Source: Kingdonia uniflora
Lineage: Eukaryota; Streptophyta; Magnoliopsida; Ranunculales; Circaeasteraceae
Assembly: GCA_014058105.1 (NCBI GenBank)
Contig: JACGCM010000560.1
Location: 4,898,001-4,962,000 of the forward strand
Reading direction: 5' to 3'
DNA length: 64,000 nt
Made by a program: the position numbers and the translations under genes. The stretch's first letter is position 1, and each line of letters starts with the position of its first letter. The notes below the pieces were generated by a model. The model worked only from the letters and a program-made list of their open reading frames with translations. It had not been told where the DNA came from and ran no database searches. Below, piece after piece: positions 22,866 to 35,289 of the stretch.

Positions 22866-23514
22866 AAGGGATATGGGTTTAGATTGATGTTATAACTAGG
22901 CTTATCTAATTTGTACTAAAGGGCTTAACCTATAGGCACCTAGGGTAAACTAAAATTTAGTAAAAATGGGGGTTTTTGTTTTTTCAAAAATCTATGCTAA
23001 ACTAGGTATTTAAATTTGGATATTAAGGTTAACTTGACATTCAGATTCTACCCTATAACAACATGTTAGGTTTTTGGTCTTCTTTTCAAATTCTTGCTTT
23101 GGATCAAATTCGAGGGGTTTAAAGTTCTTTTATAATCCCTCCAGGTTAGAATTGCTCTCCACTTCCCATAACTTTCCGAGTTCAAAAGAATTGAAGAATA
23201 TTCCTAAAGAGTGACCTAAGACCTCTGGGTCAGACCTATCAGCTGTAATAAAATCTTAACATATACCTAGAGAGTTTCTTCCTCAGATCTAGTCTAGAGG
23301 ATTACCCCTGCAACATCTTAACAATCACATTTAATTGAAGATAATTGTGATACAAACTCGGTTCTCAAGTACTTCTAAACCCTGTAAAACGAAAGGTAGC
23401 TTTAGAGGAGGTGAATTAAACATTAAATAAATAAATTTAGATCCTGAAATGTCCTGGCTAACCCCCAGTTCACTTTAGAAGTGTTGTTCACACATTCATT
23501 AAAGATTTCATCTC

Positions 23515-24288
23515 TGTAGTAGCCTACTCGCAACCTTCTAGCTCCAGTCGAACACTCGAAGGCTACATCAAAGCTTACATGAATACCTCGAAGCCCATTC
23601 AATCCGTAAACAAGCCTTGCAAGGTTACACGAAGATGAAGCCCCAAAGACGAAGCCTCGACTATGAATAAGCCTCGATGATGAAGATAGATCCGTCAGCA
23701 CACGAACTCCACATCAGCACCAGAAACACTTCGACCATATTTATACGTGGTCAAAAATAGACATGTCAGACAACCAGCTCACCAGACAAGAACAACAGCG
23801 TTGTTGGTCCTTACAGTTATAGTGACAAAACCAACAACAGCTACAGTGTCAGAGCACAGTGCTAAGCCTGACATTTCTGGCGTCAACACCAACTCCGGGA
23901 TACCCGCCTGATACCCGGAGGGTACACTTGTAATGTAACATCCCATGGTGACTCAACCCTACCTATGTTCTATAAATAGGAGGGAAGGGGAACCAAGGAG
24001 GGGCTATAAAATCTCTTTCTTGAACCCTTACTGTTTACCTTCGATCACCCTATAAATTACCTAGTACTCGAACCTTCGACTACTCGAACCTTCGACTACT
24101 CGACAACAATATCAAATCTCTTAAAAATCCTCATTAGAGGTCGTGGAGTGACCCACTCTAGGCCTCTACACAAGTATATTGTCAGTAAGTTATTTGTACT
24201 ATAGATTATATGCCTCAATCCTTTAATAGAAGATAAGCCCCGTGGTGTAAAAACCAACTACCCCTCCTCGCAAAGTTAGGCCCCTACA
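23515..24288 (+). repeat. Tat element 5' LTR
   Basis: 774 bp, TG...CA. A TATA box (tataaatag) lies at 23971-23979, so transcription would start about 30 bp downstream. Near 24060-24105 the block actcgaaccttcgact occurs twice in tandem, while the 3' LTR has it once. The following ttTGACACCGTCTG (from 24289) sits where the primer-binding site should be and resembles the TGGCGCCGTCTG type of many plant gypsy elements. Confidence 0.9.
23971..23979 (+). promoter_or_regulatory. TATA box of the Tat 5' LTR
   Basis: tataaatag in the U3 part of the LTR. The 3' LTR has tataattag at the equivalent place (about 36291-36299), a substitution expected to weaken it. Confidence 0.6.
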
Positions 24289-24372
24289 TTTGACACCGTC
24301 TGTGCTTCCCTACCCTACAAATCTCCCCCTACCTTGTACTTTCTTTTTATAATTTCTACAAACTACTTCCAA

Positions 24373-26170
24373 ATGGCCCCTACCCTCCGCTCAACTTCTA
24401 CCCATGCCAACAACTCCACCGACGGAGTGGCTGCCTAGCTAGCCCTTCTTACTCTGTAATTCACTCAGGTTGAGGAATATCACCGAGCGCAACTGCGTGA
24501 GGAATGCGAAGAACACCGGCAAGAGTTTGAAGCCGAACGGCATCGTCGTTTGGATAACTTCGACAGACAAAACCGCGTCATTGATGATTCGCAACACAGT
24601 CCGTGAGCTGCAACGACTACAGCCTTTAGACGCTCCTCCACCGTCCCGAGCACCCGCCCAGTCACGTGTCTCTGCTCAAGACTGATTGGGGCCCCTACAA
24701 CATCTCCAAGTACCCCCGGTCCATCTTGGTGCCGAAGGCGCCTCCCCTACTATCCCCCTTACTGGCTCCATCCACCTTGGCATCCACCTCACAAAGGATT
24801 CCTCTGTCTTCACCCTTTGCTCCTCCAGATACCCCAAATGCTGCCCTGCTCAAGAACGTCTCAGGGAGCGCAGTGCCGAGCACATGCTGAACACTCGGCC
24901 TCATCAACCTCGAACCCATCGATCCCCCCCTCATCCTGCCTATTGAGCATAACAGGACTTCGACTTTAAAATCTACCCTGTCATCCACGTCAGCGCGGGC
25001 CCAACACTAAACTCATAGAGTCGGTTGAATAACCCCCTTTGTCCCAAGCTCCTCGCTATCGAGGTGCCTCCAAATTTCCTAGCCCCAAAAATAAATAAAT
25101 ATTGCAACACCGATCCTCAATCTTACATTCTAGAATTTTAAAATGCTCTAAGCCTCCACGGCTGACCACCTGATGTGTTGACTTTTCCCCACTAGCCTCA
25201 TAGATAGCCCTCTTCGTTGGTATCATAACCTTCCTAATGGCTCGATTCGAAGATTCGAGCAATTATCAAGCCTCTTCATAACCCAATTTGCCTTCAACAA
25301 GGACCGCGAGGTCAGAGTCGATGCCCTCTTTATTTTTAGAAAATCCCCTAGTAAAAACCTTGAGGCCATCACCTAGAGGTTTCTCGACGAGTCGCGCAAA
25401 TTTGAAAACCTCGACTGCCCAAATGTCATACTCGCGTATTCGAATGCTTTACCAGATAATAGCCGTGTCAAAGAGTACCTGGTCCTCCACAAACCACGAA
25501 CCCTCAAGGAGATGCTCTCAAAAGTCAATGGTTATATCGATCTTGAGCGCCTCCACGAATCAAATAAATAGGGGCTGCCTTCGACCACTAACCCAAATAA
25601 ACCTCGACAAGGCCCACCCTCTACCCCTACACCCCTGATCGCTCCCGTCTCACAGGAGACTGAGAGCTGCAAACGCCCTCATACTGACAATAATGCCGAA
25701 GCTCGCAAGAAATAACCGAAGTCGATCTTACCCAAACTTACTGCCCCTCTCAATACCCTTCTACCACAGATCCAGGCGGACCCCATATGGCATACCCCTT
25801 TCCCCATTGAAGTCAAACAAGGTAAACCTTACTGCGCTAACCACAAGTATAACTACCACCACACCAATAAATGCTTCGCCCTGTAGCGCTCTTTCGAAAT
25901 AGTCCTCAAAGCAGGACGTCTACATTAGTACGTCACCGACCTCCCTGGTTATCTCGACAAGTCGTAATTAAAACCTCAATCCGCCCCTACTGTCGACCCA
26001 GTCGAGGTACACATCTACCAACTTCACCTCATCGAGTTCAATAATATCGACAACGTCCCTTCTAAGAGCAAGCGTAAGCGCATCGAAGAATGCTACAAAC
26101 ATACTTACCAGGAGAAGCTTCCTGCCCTCCTGCCAGAATCAAGTCAATATCCTTGACCCGAGGGTATCTC
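24373..26170 (+). pseudogene. Tat element gag
   Basis: ATG at 24373 opens MAPTLRSTSTHANNSTDGVA, then a stop at about 24435. A charged coiled-coil-like stretch follows (RAQLREECEEHRQEFEAERH). The capsid part (about 25340-25570) reads RFLDESRKFENLDCPNVILA, and LVLHKPRTLKEMLSKVNGYI. Then KPYCANHKYNYHHTNKCFAL (about 25825-25885) gives a C-x2-H-x4-H-x4-C zinc-knuckle-like motif. Several stops and at least two frameshifts break it. Gag normally packages the element RNA in cytoplasmic particles. Confidence 0.75.
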
Positions 26171-26174
26171 TTTC

Positions 26175-26576
26175 ATCAACTGCGATACCTCGCATGTTCA
26201 TTTTCCCTATTCTGACCCTTTAGTCATCATGATTATGGTCGAACACCTTGTCCTCCACACCATGCTTATCGATATAGGAAGTGCAGTCGATGTACTTTTC
26301 TTTCAGACCGTCCAAGCCATGAACAAAACAGACCTCATCACTGCCGCCAATGTTGAACTAAAAGGTTTTAATGGGGCCACCGAAGTTGTTGTTGGACGAA
26401 TTAGCCTTCTAGTTACCACCAGCCCAGTCACACTTCAAACCAGCTTTTTTGTTATCGATAAGAAGTTTGAATACCTTGGTATCCTCGAACGCGATGGCTC
26501 CATGCCATACGCGCCATACCTTCGACCTATCATCAGACCCTTCGTTTCACTACCCCCTGCGGTATATAGAATTTAA
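26175..26576 (+). pseudogene. Tat element aspartic protease
   Basis: The frame 26229-26576 is open for 115 codons: VEHLVLHTMLIDIGSAVDVL, with the active-site D-x-G-S (family form VDNGSSADIL), then ELKGFNGATEVVVGRISLLV. The block upstream (FINCDTSHVHFPYSDPLVIM) is the usual lead-in in Tat elements. It ends in a stop after PAVYRI. Confidence 0.8.
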
Positions 26577-26879
26577 AAGGCTCTCAGCGCCTCGCCCGTT
26601 CATGTGAGCATTCAGAGATCGATCAGACCCGGAAACTCGTTATACTCCCATAGTAATCACTGTCCCCTTCTATCTCCATACCTTCGACACCCGCCATCTT
26701 ACCCATCGAACTCATTATTTATATTGAACTCGACGGTCCTGGTTGAGGTACATTTATTGGAACCTTTCTAGATGAGGTAGAGCACCTCGAACTTGCAGAC
26801 TTCCTTCGAGCAAATAAAGACGTCTTCGCATGGACGTTCCAGGAGATGCCCGGTGTCGACCCCAGTTTGGCATGTCACT

Positions 26880-28150
26880 GCCTCGACCTCATCCCCCATT
26901 CCACAGCAGTAAAGCAGAAGAAGCGTACCTTGGCACCACAACTTTGAGAAGTAGTGAACCTCAAAGTTGAGAAACTCATAACTGCGGGTTTCATCAGAGA
27001 AGTCAAGTATGCTGACTGGATATCAAACATTGTTGCAATTTCTAAAAAGAATAGGAAGATTAAAATTTGTGTCAACTTTACAGATCTCAACAAACACACA
27101 CCGAAGGATAGTTTACCCCTCTCGATCATTTCATTACTCCTCTATGCTACTGCTGGACACGAGCGCCTATCTATGGACGCAGCTTTGGGTTACAATCAAG
27201 TACCCCTCCTCCCCAAAGATCAACTTAAAACTTCTTTCATCACCGAACAAGGCCTTTACTGTTTTAATGTCATGCCCTTCGGCCTTAAGAATGCTGGTGC
27301 CACCTACCAACGCCTTGTTACAACTATGTTTAAGCCCTTGTTTGGCAAGTCGGTCGAAGTTTACATCGACAACATGTTATGCAAGAGCCTCCAAAACAGA
27401 CCCACATCCAGGACTTAGCCGAAGTCTTTTTAATACTTCGAACATACAACATGAAACTTAACCCAGAGAAATGCTAGTTTGGTGTTTCGTTTGGCAAATT
27501 TTTAGGCCATCTTATCAGCAAATACGGTATCGAGATTAACCCTACCCATATCCGAACCCTCATCGATATGCCTTCCCCCCGAACCAAAAAAGATGTCTAG
27601 AAGGTGACTGGTAAGATAACGGCCCTCAACCTTTTCATTTCCAAATCCTCAAACCGCTGTGCTTGGCTCTTTTCTCTCTTTCGCGACCAAGGCGTCTACA
27701 AGGCTAAAAGGAAAAACAACCCTGAGATCAACTGGACACCTGACTGTGAACAAGCCTTCTTTAATCTTAAAACATACCTTGATCAATTACCCATCATCAG
27801 CACCCCTATCAAAGGCAAACCACTCTCCTTATACCTCACGGTCACCGATACCTCTATCAGTTCAGTCCTAATTTGACTCGAATCAAACATCGAGAAACCT
27901 GTATATTTTATCAGCAAAACTCTGACACCCGTAGAATCTTGATACACAAAACTTGAGTGTTTTCTCCTCACCCTCGTCTACACTGTCCAAAAACTCATAC
28001 CATATTTTTAAGCTCACCCCATCCGTGTTATAACAAGCTATCCCCTTCGAGAAGTACTCAGCAAGAAAGAGAAATCTAAACGAGTGCAACAGTGGTCTAT
28101 TTATCTTGGCGAAGACGGCATCACATTTAAGAAGCAGATATCCTAAAAAG
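26880..28150 (+). pseudogene. Tat element reverse transcriptase and first RNase H
   Basis: 26954-27418 is open: LITAGFIREVKYADWISNIV, DLNKHTPKDSLPL, FNVMPFGLKNAGATYQRLV and VEVYIDNMLCKS. The catalytic YxDD box has become YIDN, which would abolish polymerase activity. Downstream, MKLNPEKC*FGVSFGKFLGH and a connection domain lead to RNase H-like blocks: EINWTPDCEQAFFNLKTYL (about 27725), VYFISKTLTPVES (about 27905) and KRVQQWSIYLGEDGITF (about 28080). Stops occur every 50-100 codons. Confidence 0.8.
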
Positions 28151-28259
28151 GGCAAACAGTTGCCAATTTCCTTGTTAACTTCCCGGTCGAAGATGTCGAC
28201 TGGAAGGAACACGAAGATGACCTACCGAGGACTAGCCCAAACCTACCTACCCATGGAAC

Positions 28260-28660
28260 CCTAATATAGGGTGGCGACTCTTCACAGATGGATCCACTGG
28301 ACCTAATAGTTTGGGGATAGGTATCGTCCTGGTTACACCTACCAATGATCGAATAGAGAAGGCAGTCAAGTAAAATTTTGAATGCTCCAACAACGAAGCT
28401 AAGTATGAAGCCTTGATCCATGGCTTCGACCTTGCACTCAAACTTGGTATCCCTAAACTGGTAGTTTTCACAGACTCCCACTTATATAAAGACAATACAG
28501 CGGTGAGACTCAAGCCAATAGTCGCATGGCTGAGTATGCTACTATCGTCCACCAGCGCATAGATCGTTTCCCTAAAAAATATTCTATTACTCACTACCCT
28601 TGAGGTAAAAATAGACACACAGATGCCCTCGCCTACATAGCAGCTATTTTAGGCTAGTCC
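28260..28660 (+). pseudogene. Tat element additional (archaeal-type) RNase H
   Basis: After the first RNase H comes a second, independent fold: LFTDGSTGPNSLGIGIVL, then CSNNEAKYEALIHGFDLALK and LGIPKLVVFTDSHLYK. The D, E and D metal ligands of an RNase H are all visible, and the NNEAEYEALI-type motif is that of the extra RNase H acquired by Tat-lineage elements. This block is the main basis for the lineage call. One stop and a frame change interrupt it. Confidence 0.75.
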
Positions 28661-28711
28661 AAATCCCAAACTCTTCATATAGAAGTACTCAAACGTCCAT
28701 GTATCTATCAG

Positions 28712-30047
28712 ATGGAAGTCAATACCATCAATACTGGGGGTGAGAGTCTCGATCCAGATGACTGGCGAACACCATTTCTCGATTACTTCAACAATGTTAT
28801 CCTCCCAAATGATCCCAAAGCCAAGCAGTTATTATTAGAAAATTGCCGTAGATACACCATCCTCAAACACGAGTTACATTGTAAATCCCCAAATGGAGTT
28901 CTCCTTCGATTTATCTCTCAAAATGAAGCCTCTTCAATTCTAACTGAACTTCACGGAATTACTTGCGGTGCTCATGCTGCCGGTAAATCTATGGCCCTTC
29001 GAGTCGTTCCCCAAGGTTTATTCTGGCCCAATATGAAGAAGTAAGATGAAGAATATGCCAAACACTGTGACAAATGCCAGCGCCATGCGCGCGACATTCA
29101 TAGCCCCTCTCAACACCTCTTCTTTAGTCAAGTTTCTTGGCCATTCAAGCGGTGGACCATCGATCTCATAAAACCCTTCCCCAAAGCATCTGGTAGCCGA
29201 GAGAATATCCTGGTTACAACATATTACTTTATTAAATGGGTCAAAGCCGTACCATTGTGTTGAACAAGAGAAGAAGAAGTTAACAAATTCATATGGGAGA
29301 ACATTATTACACGCTTCGGCTACCCTCATATGATTCGTTGTGACAATGGCCCACAATTCGTCGTGAACAAGTCATAAATTTCCTCAAGAAATACAACATC
29401 ATTCTCTCACCCTTAATACCTTACTACCCCTAAGGGAATGGTCAGGTCGAAGCAATCAACAAAACCATTGTCGACGGTCTCAAGAAGCGTGTCGATGCAA
29501 AGAAAGGACGATGGGTTCATAAATTACAGCATGTCCTCTGGGCCTATCAAACAACACCAAGAAAAACAACGGGCAACTCTCCTTTCCATCTAGAAGTTGT
29601 ATTCCCTTCTCAATTTGAGAAGTGATATTCCCTTCTCAATTTGAAGTACCCATACAAGATCCTAACTTCCCAGACAAAGATAATGAGTTCGAACTCGGAT
29701 GTAACATGTTATGGATTGACGAAACCAGAGACCGAGCCATCACAAACCTCGGCCGATACCATCTATCCCTCCAGAAGTCATATAACAAGCGAGTTCGACC
29801 ACGAAGTTTCAACATTGGAGATCTTGTACTTCGACGTGTCACACAGTCTTCGAAGCCTCGAAATACCGGCAAGCTAGCCAAATCCTGGGAATGACCTTAT
29901 GTCGTTTATGATAAAACTGATAATGGTTCATACTACCTGATGATAGAAGACGAAGAACCTCTACCAAATCTATGGAATACAATGCAGTTAGTATCATATA
30001 ACAGGCCACGACCCTCACCTTGTTCCACTGATGTAAACACATTATAA
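28712..30047 (+). pseudogene. Tat element integrase
   Basis: 28712-29044 holds the zinc-binding region: ELHGITCGAHAAGKSMALR, then HCDKCQRHA after a stop. The catalytic core (29150-29370) reads RWTIDLIKPFPKASGSREN and IRCDNGPQFVV, giving two of the D,D,E triad. A one-base loss near 29360 shifts the frame, and [19 protein letters not shown] supplies the third acidic residue. The C-terminus runs through SFNIGDLVLRRVTQ and ends in a stop near 30045. 29603-29640 contains a tandem copy of ttcccttctcaatttgaga. Confidence 0.8.
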
Positions 30048-30084
30048 TCAATGAACATCTTTTTCCTCTGAACTTCGTCTCCTA

Positions 30085-30580
30085 TTTTTAGTTGTTTTTC
30101 TTGGTTTATCCTAAGTATCATGTAAACCCTTCGACCCGACTGATACTTGGGGGTGACCTTGAAAATTTTCAAGACTCCAATATTCGAGCAAACTCGGGGG
30201 TCACGAATGGTTGAGAGACCGGCCCTTAAATATTCATTGGGGGCGAACACGTTCTACTTTGATCAGGCTCAGGCCTTCGAAGTCCAGTAATTTTTTTTGT
30301 TTACCCTAAGTATCATGCCAACCCTTTGACCCGACCGATACTTGGGGGCGACCTTGAATATTTTCAAGTCTCCAATATTCAAGCAAAATTGTGGGGGGGG
30401 GGGGTAGGAATGGTCAAGAGACCAGACCCTCGAGAATGCATTGGGGGCGAACACGTTCTACTTCGACCAGGCTCAGGACTTTGAAGTATAGTAAAATTCT
30501 TGGTCCCACCCATATGTCGCATTCATCTTATGACTGATACTCGGGGAACCATCTCGAAGTTTTTCAGGGTTTGATAATTC
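30085..30580 (+). repeat. tandem repeat of about 205 bp downstream of integrase
   Basis: Copy 1 (about 30091-30294) and copy 2 (about 30299-30505) share taagtatcatg, gatacttgggggYgacctt, ccaatattc, ggggcgaacacgttctact and caggctcagg. A third partial copy (about 30508-30580) starts with ctgatactcgggg. Copy 2 carries an 11-G run at about 30392-30402. Tandem repeats after pol are common in Tat elements. Confidence 0.8.
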
Positions 30581-31050
30581 TACAAACATTCTACACTTAC
30601 AACATACACAGATACAAGTAGATAAGAATATCAACAACTTTACTGCATGCAAGAAGTTTCAGTACAACATATATTAGAGAATCAAGTTCAACGCAAATCA
30701 ATTCAAACTAAGTACAGAGCATGCATCAAGATTCTAGCACAACAGCTCAGCACAAATCAATCTCAACACAAACCAGTTCCAGTACATATTACATCAGCAA
30801 TTGAAAAAAATCACAAGTTCACAACTCAAGTACGAAGTAAGCTCAATATTGTTCAAATATTATAACCCAACTGAAACTAGCGATGCTTCGGTCCCTCGAG
30901 CAAGCTCTAGATTGTCAACTGCCTACTTTAACTGCCTTATTGCTACCTTCTGCGTCTTGTTGAAAGCCTGCGCCCAAGCATCTGTCTGCTAGAATATTCG
31001 AGCCATCAGTTTCTCTCGAAGCATGGTGCACTTAAGAAAATTTCAGAATT

Positions 31051-32533
31051 TCATAAAAAATTAATAGTTACTTGATACATACTCTTTATTATTTGCCTCG
31101 CAACTTCATCTGGATCAGTGCCACAGAGTTCTGCCATCGAAGCTGCCTTAGCTCGAGTGTGTTCCTCCAGTTCGGATGTAGTTAGTTCTTCTTCCATATC
31201 CTCTGCATCATCCTCCCCCAACGCTCTACATCTCTTCCACTGCGGTCCTTTGGGCTGCTGTACCATTGGAGATTCAGGTAAGACCTTTACCTTCCCTTTG
31301 TCAGCCTACATCGACGCCTGCTTCGATGCCTGCCTAGAAATATCATGAACTACTTCGGGCATTGGCGCTGCCTACCTCGGCACCTGCTGTCCCTTCGGCA
31401 CATAATTTATCTTTCTCGACAATTTTACTTTCCCCATTCCTTTGACACCTTTCTTTTTTGATGGCTTCGGCGTAATGGGTACGTTTTGAAGTAGGGAATT
31501 TATCTTCTTCTGCCTTTTCCTCTTAATACCACGCCCCTTGAACATAGAGTTCACCCACTATTCGTCCAAGTTGATTGGCGCGTCAATATAATCCCTCGAA
31601 TTTGTTTAAGTCTGGGTATTAGGACCTGCAGAACAAACATAAACACATTTATCAGTCTATTCGATCAATACGTCAGAAACTCTTCGACAGACAACTTACT
31701 TGGATTATAGACCTTATGCTGTAACTTATAAGGATCCTCCCCTTCAACATTCTCATAGTTACCCCGTACTACAACCAAATCTTTATCCCAACCTCGACCT
31801 GTCAAGCATAGGTCTAACAACCAAGGCTTATCCGCGTGACACTGGATGTGATAGGTGCTGACCTTCTGGTTTGCTTTCTTGGAGTAAAACGAGACAATAT
31901 CGTACCACTCAATTAATCTCCTCCCCTCACCTCACAGTTTTACATTCATACCCTCAATTACCTTCATTATTTTGTAAAAGTTCCCATTCATCTGACAGGG
32001 GGCCACTTCCCAAAAGTTCAGCACCTCCTTTGCATTCTTAACCGAATTTGGCCTTTATACGCTATAATATCATCTCAAGGTTTTGACTGGAAGCTGTACC
32101 CTGACCCCGTAACATATAATATCACCCCTACCTTCGACAATTCAAATTAAGCCACAAATCGATCTAGTATTTGCTTATCTCTAGCCGAGACAAAACCAAT
32201 GGCCTCATCCAAATCAGTTGATTCCTTACTATGATTACTTTACTCCCCCTCTCCCCTTTCATCACCCGAGGGCTCAATACTACCTTCGCGTCTCCCTATT
32301 TTTCCTCCCTTCATATCTTCCTTATTACTATTCTCGGTCACTACTATCTTACGACGTTTACTACTTGAAGCCCCAAATTCTGGAAATACCATTGCTAATG
32401 GGACATTTTTCGTAATATCTAATTCTTCTACGTCGCTGCCCTTACCCATCGGAGCATGACTAGACATACTATTCTCATTTTCTTCGGTCTCCTCGTCTAT
32501 TAGCCTCAGTCTCAAAGATTGATGGGTACGCAT
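31051..32533 (-). pseudogene. Tat element antisense reading frame 1
   Basis: Minus strand, opposite to gag-pol. 32533-32240 opens MRTHQSLRLRLIDEETEENE, highly charged, with SSSKRRKIV resembling a nuclear signal. A decayed middle (about 32060-31700) keeps WYDIVSFYSKKANQKV and DKPWLLDLCLTGRGWDKDLV. The end (31554-31051) includes KRKRQKKINSLL and an acidic DDAEDMEEELTTSELEEH stretch with EVARQIIKSMYQ. Stops and shifts divide it. Tat-lineage elements are known to carry antisense frames in this 3' region; their role is unknown. Charge pattern and length suggest one original protein of about 450-500 residues. Confidence 0.55.
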
Positions 32534-32784
32534 CTTATTCTACAAAAGAAGAGGCACGCAATTAGATCAATATATTCAACTATTCCGTATCAATAACCTA
32601 TTTTTACCTACCCTCTCCAACTCAGACCATCATAGTCGAATGCTCGACCATAATCGCTGCTATACCATTAATACCCTCAGAACCCCAAAAGACTTGGCCC
32701 ATAAATATATGTTTTCCCTCGGTCCTCAGTCATATCATTACAACTATAAACCCAAGCAGATTTTACACTACTATGTACTCAACA

Positions 32785-33408
32785 TAGGGCTGGCAGTTTG
32801 GGCTAAAGCCCATGGCCCAGCCTAGCCCGGAAAAAACCAAGCCTAAACCGGCCCGACATGCTCTTCGGGCTAGCCCGAGCCGGGCCAACTAATTGCATGG
32901 GCGGGTTATGGGCCACCTTTTTTAGGAAGTGGCACGGTCCAAGCTCAGCCCGAAGTGACCCGTACAAAGCCCGACCTGAAGTTAGCCCGAGCCCGGCCCG
33001 AACCAACCCGGCCTGAACTAGCCCAAGTGTTTTAAAGAACTGTTAGTTTATGAAGAAATGAGGTGTAGAATGCCAGAACCCCAATTTCGGGGTTTTCTTT
33101 CAATACATATAATAAATCTTTACATTTTGTCTTATAAAATATATAATATGTTTCATTTAAACATGAATTTCATTGTACATTGGCCTGAAATGCCCCTTTT
33201 AAAGCCCAACCCGGAATGGCTCATCAAACCCGTCCCCTACCAGCCCGTTTATACCATGGGCGGGCCATGGGCTAAAGTACGTTGACACCGGGCTGGCCCT
33301 GCACATCCCGAATAATGTATATGGCCCAGCTCAGCCTGGCCTGAACATTTGTTTGGCCCAGAAAAACCTGGCCCAAGCCCGACCCGACCGCCCAAACTGC
33401 CAGCCCTA
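32785..33408. mobile_element. hAT-like MITE nested in the Tat element
   Basis: 19-bp perfect terminal inverted repeats TAGGGCTGGCAGTTTGGGC, flanked by ACTCAACA (32777-32784) and ACTCAGCA (33409-33416), an 8-bp duplication with one change. GC-rich runs of gggctagcccgagcc type near both ends contrast with an AT-rich centre (33060-33170). No coding capacity. Length 624 bp. Confidence 0.88.
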
Positions 33409-33416
33409 ACTCAGCA

Positions 33417-34290
33417 TACAGAAACAGGAGATGAAGCAACAAAACAGAAGTAAGAAGGACAAACTGTTTGAGCAAAGTGTCTCTCCTTCCTTTCAGTAAT
33501 TCAGACGATCCCACAGCAGCTACCGAGTTCTATGGAATAATGGCGTATGTTTCTCTTTCTCTCACTCTCTGGTTTTTCTATAAGTGGGTAACCAGGAATA
33601 GTAACTACGCCCTTACCATTATATATACCTCATCAGAATGCCAAAAACCACCTCGATTTCCAAAATCGCTATCATTACCACTATCCCATTACCCTTACAT
33701 TTCGTCTGTGATGTGTTTTGTCGAATTTACCCTCCATTACCCCATATGCGCGTCTCAAGCGCACATTTCCACAATTTTATATACATAAAACAACTCGAAC
33801 CTTCTGATCCCCACTTAAAACTGTCAAATCATATCCTTACATCAAATTAACCTTTTTTCTGTAATCCAAGGAAGAATCATGATGCCTGCAGGATACTCTG
33901 CCCTAGGCTCCGTACAGTTTCTGATATGTTAACTGTTTGGACTGTCAGTTTTGCCTATCGAAGCCAATCGACCTTCGAAATTCTTTCCTCTCATCCTCGA
34001 ATAATCGTCTACATTACCTCTCAAACATTTATCCTCAGATAACCTGATACTTGAATTCAGAACATGCCAATAATGCTTGTCTTGAGCAAACTGTTTTCGC
34101 GCCTAAATTACCTTCGAGTATTTTATTTGTCCTACTTACACAAAGACAAGTCAGTATCTCACTTCGACAGTCATCTCATAAATTGTCAATTTCCTTCGGG
34201 TAAACTCCCGTACACTGAAATACAGAAGAAAATAATCAATAATAAAAAGAAACTACAAACACTCCTGCCATCCTATTTTGCCACAATAAA
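33417..34290. other. Tat 3' non-coding region, nothing further recognised
   Basis: Low-complexity, C/T-rich on the plus strand, with short open frames lacking any motif. Confidence 0.4.
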
Positions 34291-34297
34291 GTAGCCT

Positions 34298-34636
34298 TTA
34301 TTTACAGATGAGACAGTTCTTCGAAGACTCAGCCTCAACATCTTCCTTGTCCACCATCTCCTCAGCCAAAGACTCCAGGAAGGCCAACCGGTCACCGAAA
34401 AGCGGGCCCATCATTTGTAGCACCTCCCACCAATATGCATAGGGTATCCCACTAATGGGTTCCTCTGGCTCCACTTTAAACAAATCTGGCATAGCCTAAT
34501 CCAGGCCTCGATTGCCAAAATACCTCTGTTTTAGTTCGAGTGTCTTCTCCCGTATATGAAGGATCCTAGCTGCCACCCGTTTTTGGTACTTGGTGTTAGG
34601 AGTATTTCCGTTGCTTTGGGACGAAGACGCAAACAT
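34298..34636 (-). pseudogene. Tat antisense reading frame 2, copy A
   Basis: ATG at 34636: MFASSSQSNGNTPNTKYQKR, then LELKQRYFGNRGLD, one TAG, and MPDLFKVEPEEPISGIPYAY, WWEVLQMMGPLFGDRLAFLE, SLAEEMVDKEDVE. The frame is otherwise open for 113 codons. A second, diverged copy lies at 35290-35620, so this unit was duplicated within the element. No known domain recognised. Confidence 0.5.
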
Positions 34637-35289
34637 TTGCTTGGAGAAGAGGAGCAGATGTGTGAAGTTCTCCTAAAAACAGCCTACTTATACTTGAAAG
34701 AAGGTACATTTAAACCCTCCTTAATCAAAACCGCATTTATTACAGTCTTCAAACGTTTCCCTCAGAATATCAATAGTCAAACCTTTTCAACTTCCCAGAC
34801 TCAACCGTTTTATCAGCATGTGCATCCAACACCTATTTCTGAGCTTTTACAGGCGCCACATTCGCAATTTCGATACATACATCAAACTTCGAGATTTTTG
34901 AGTCAATTACTCGTTCCAGGTCGAATATTAACCATTGTCCTCGATATCTACATGTCATGTCAAAGCAATTTTCCCCTCGAAGATAGTTTTTTCTATTATT
35001 TACCTTTCGAAGTTGGATGTTCGATTCCACACCTATAATCTTTTGGTTTACCATATTTACCAGATATAAAATTACTCAATTTCATTGAAATGCTGTTCTT
35101 ATTCCATTACGTTGATTACAACAAAGAGAAGACAAAGGAAGACGAGGAAAATTTACAGAAACAACAACATAAACAAAAACCTTCAAATACAACAATACAA
35201 GAAATAACAAAACCTATCACCACCACCACCCTTCCACCACCTTATGAAGAACCCGCCCTATTTTTAGGCGGACCAGATCCTCCTGTCGA

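Noticed and set aside
24480..24988. Several overlapping open frames on both strands
   Set aside because: Shadows produced by the C-rich composition of the Tat gag region; only the gag frame has family support.
33272..33514. Open frame across the MITE end
   Set aside because: Spans the MITE border, so it cannot be an ancestral gene.
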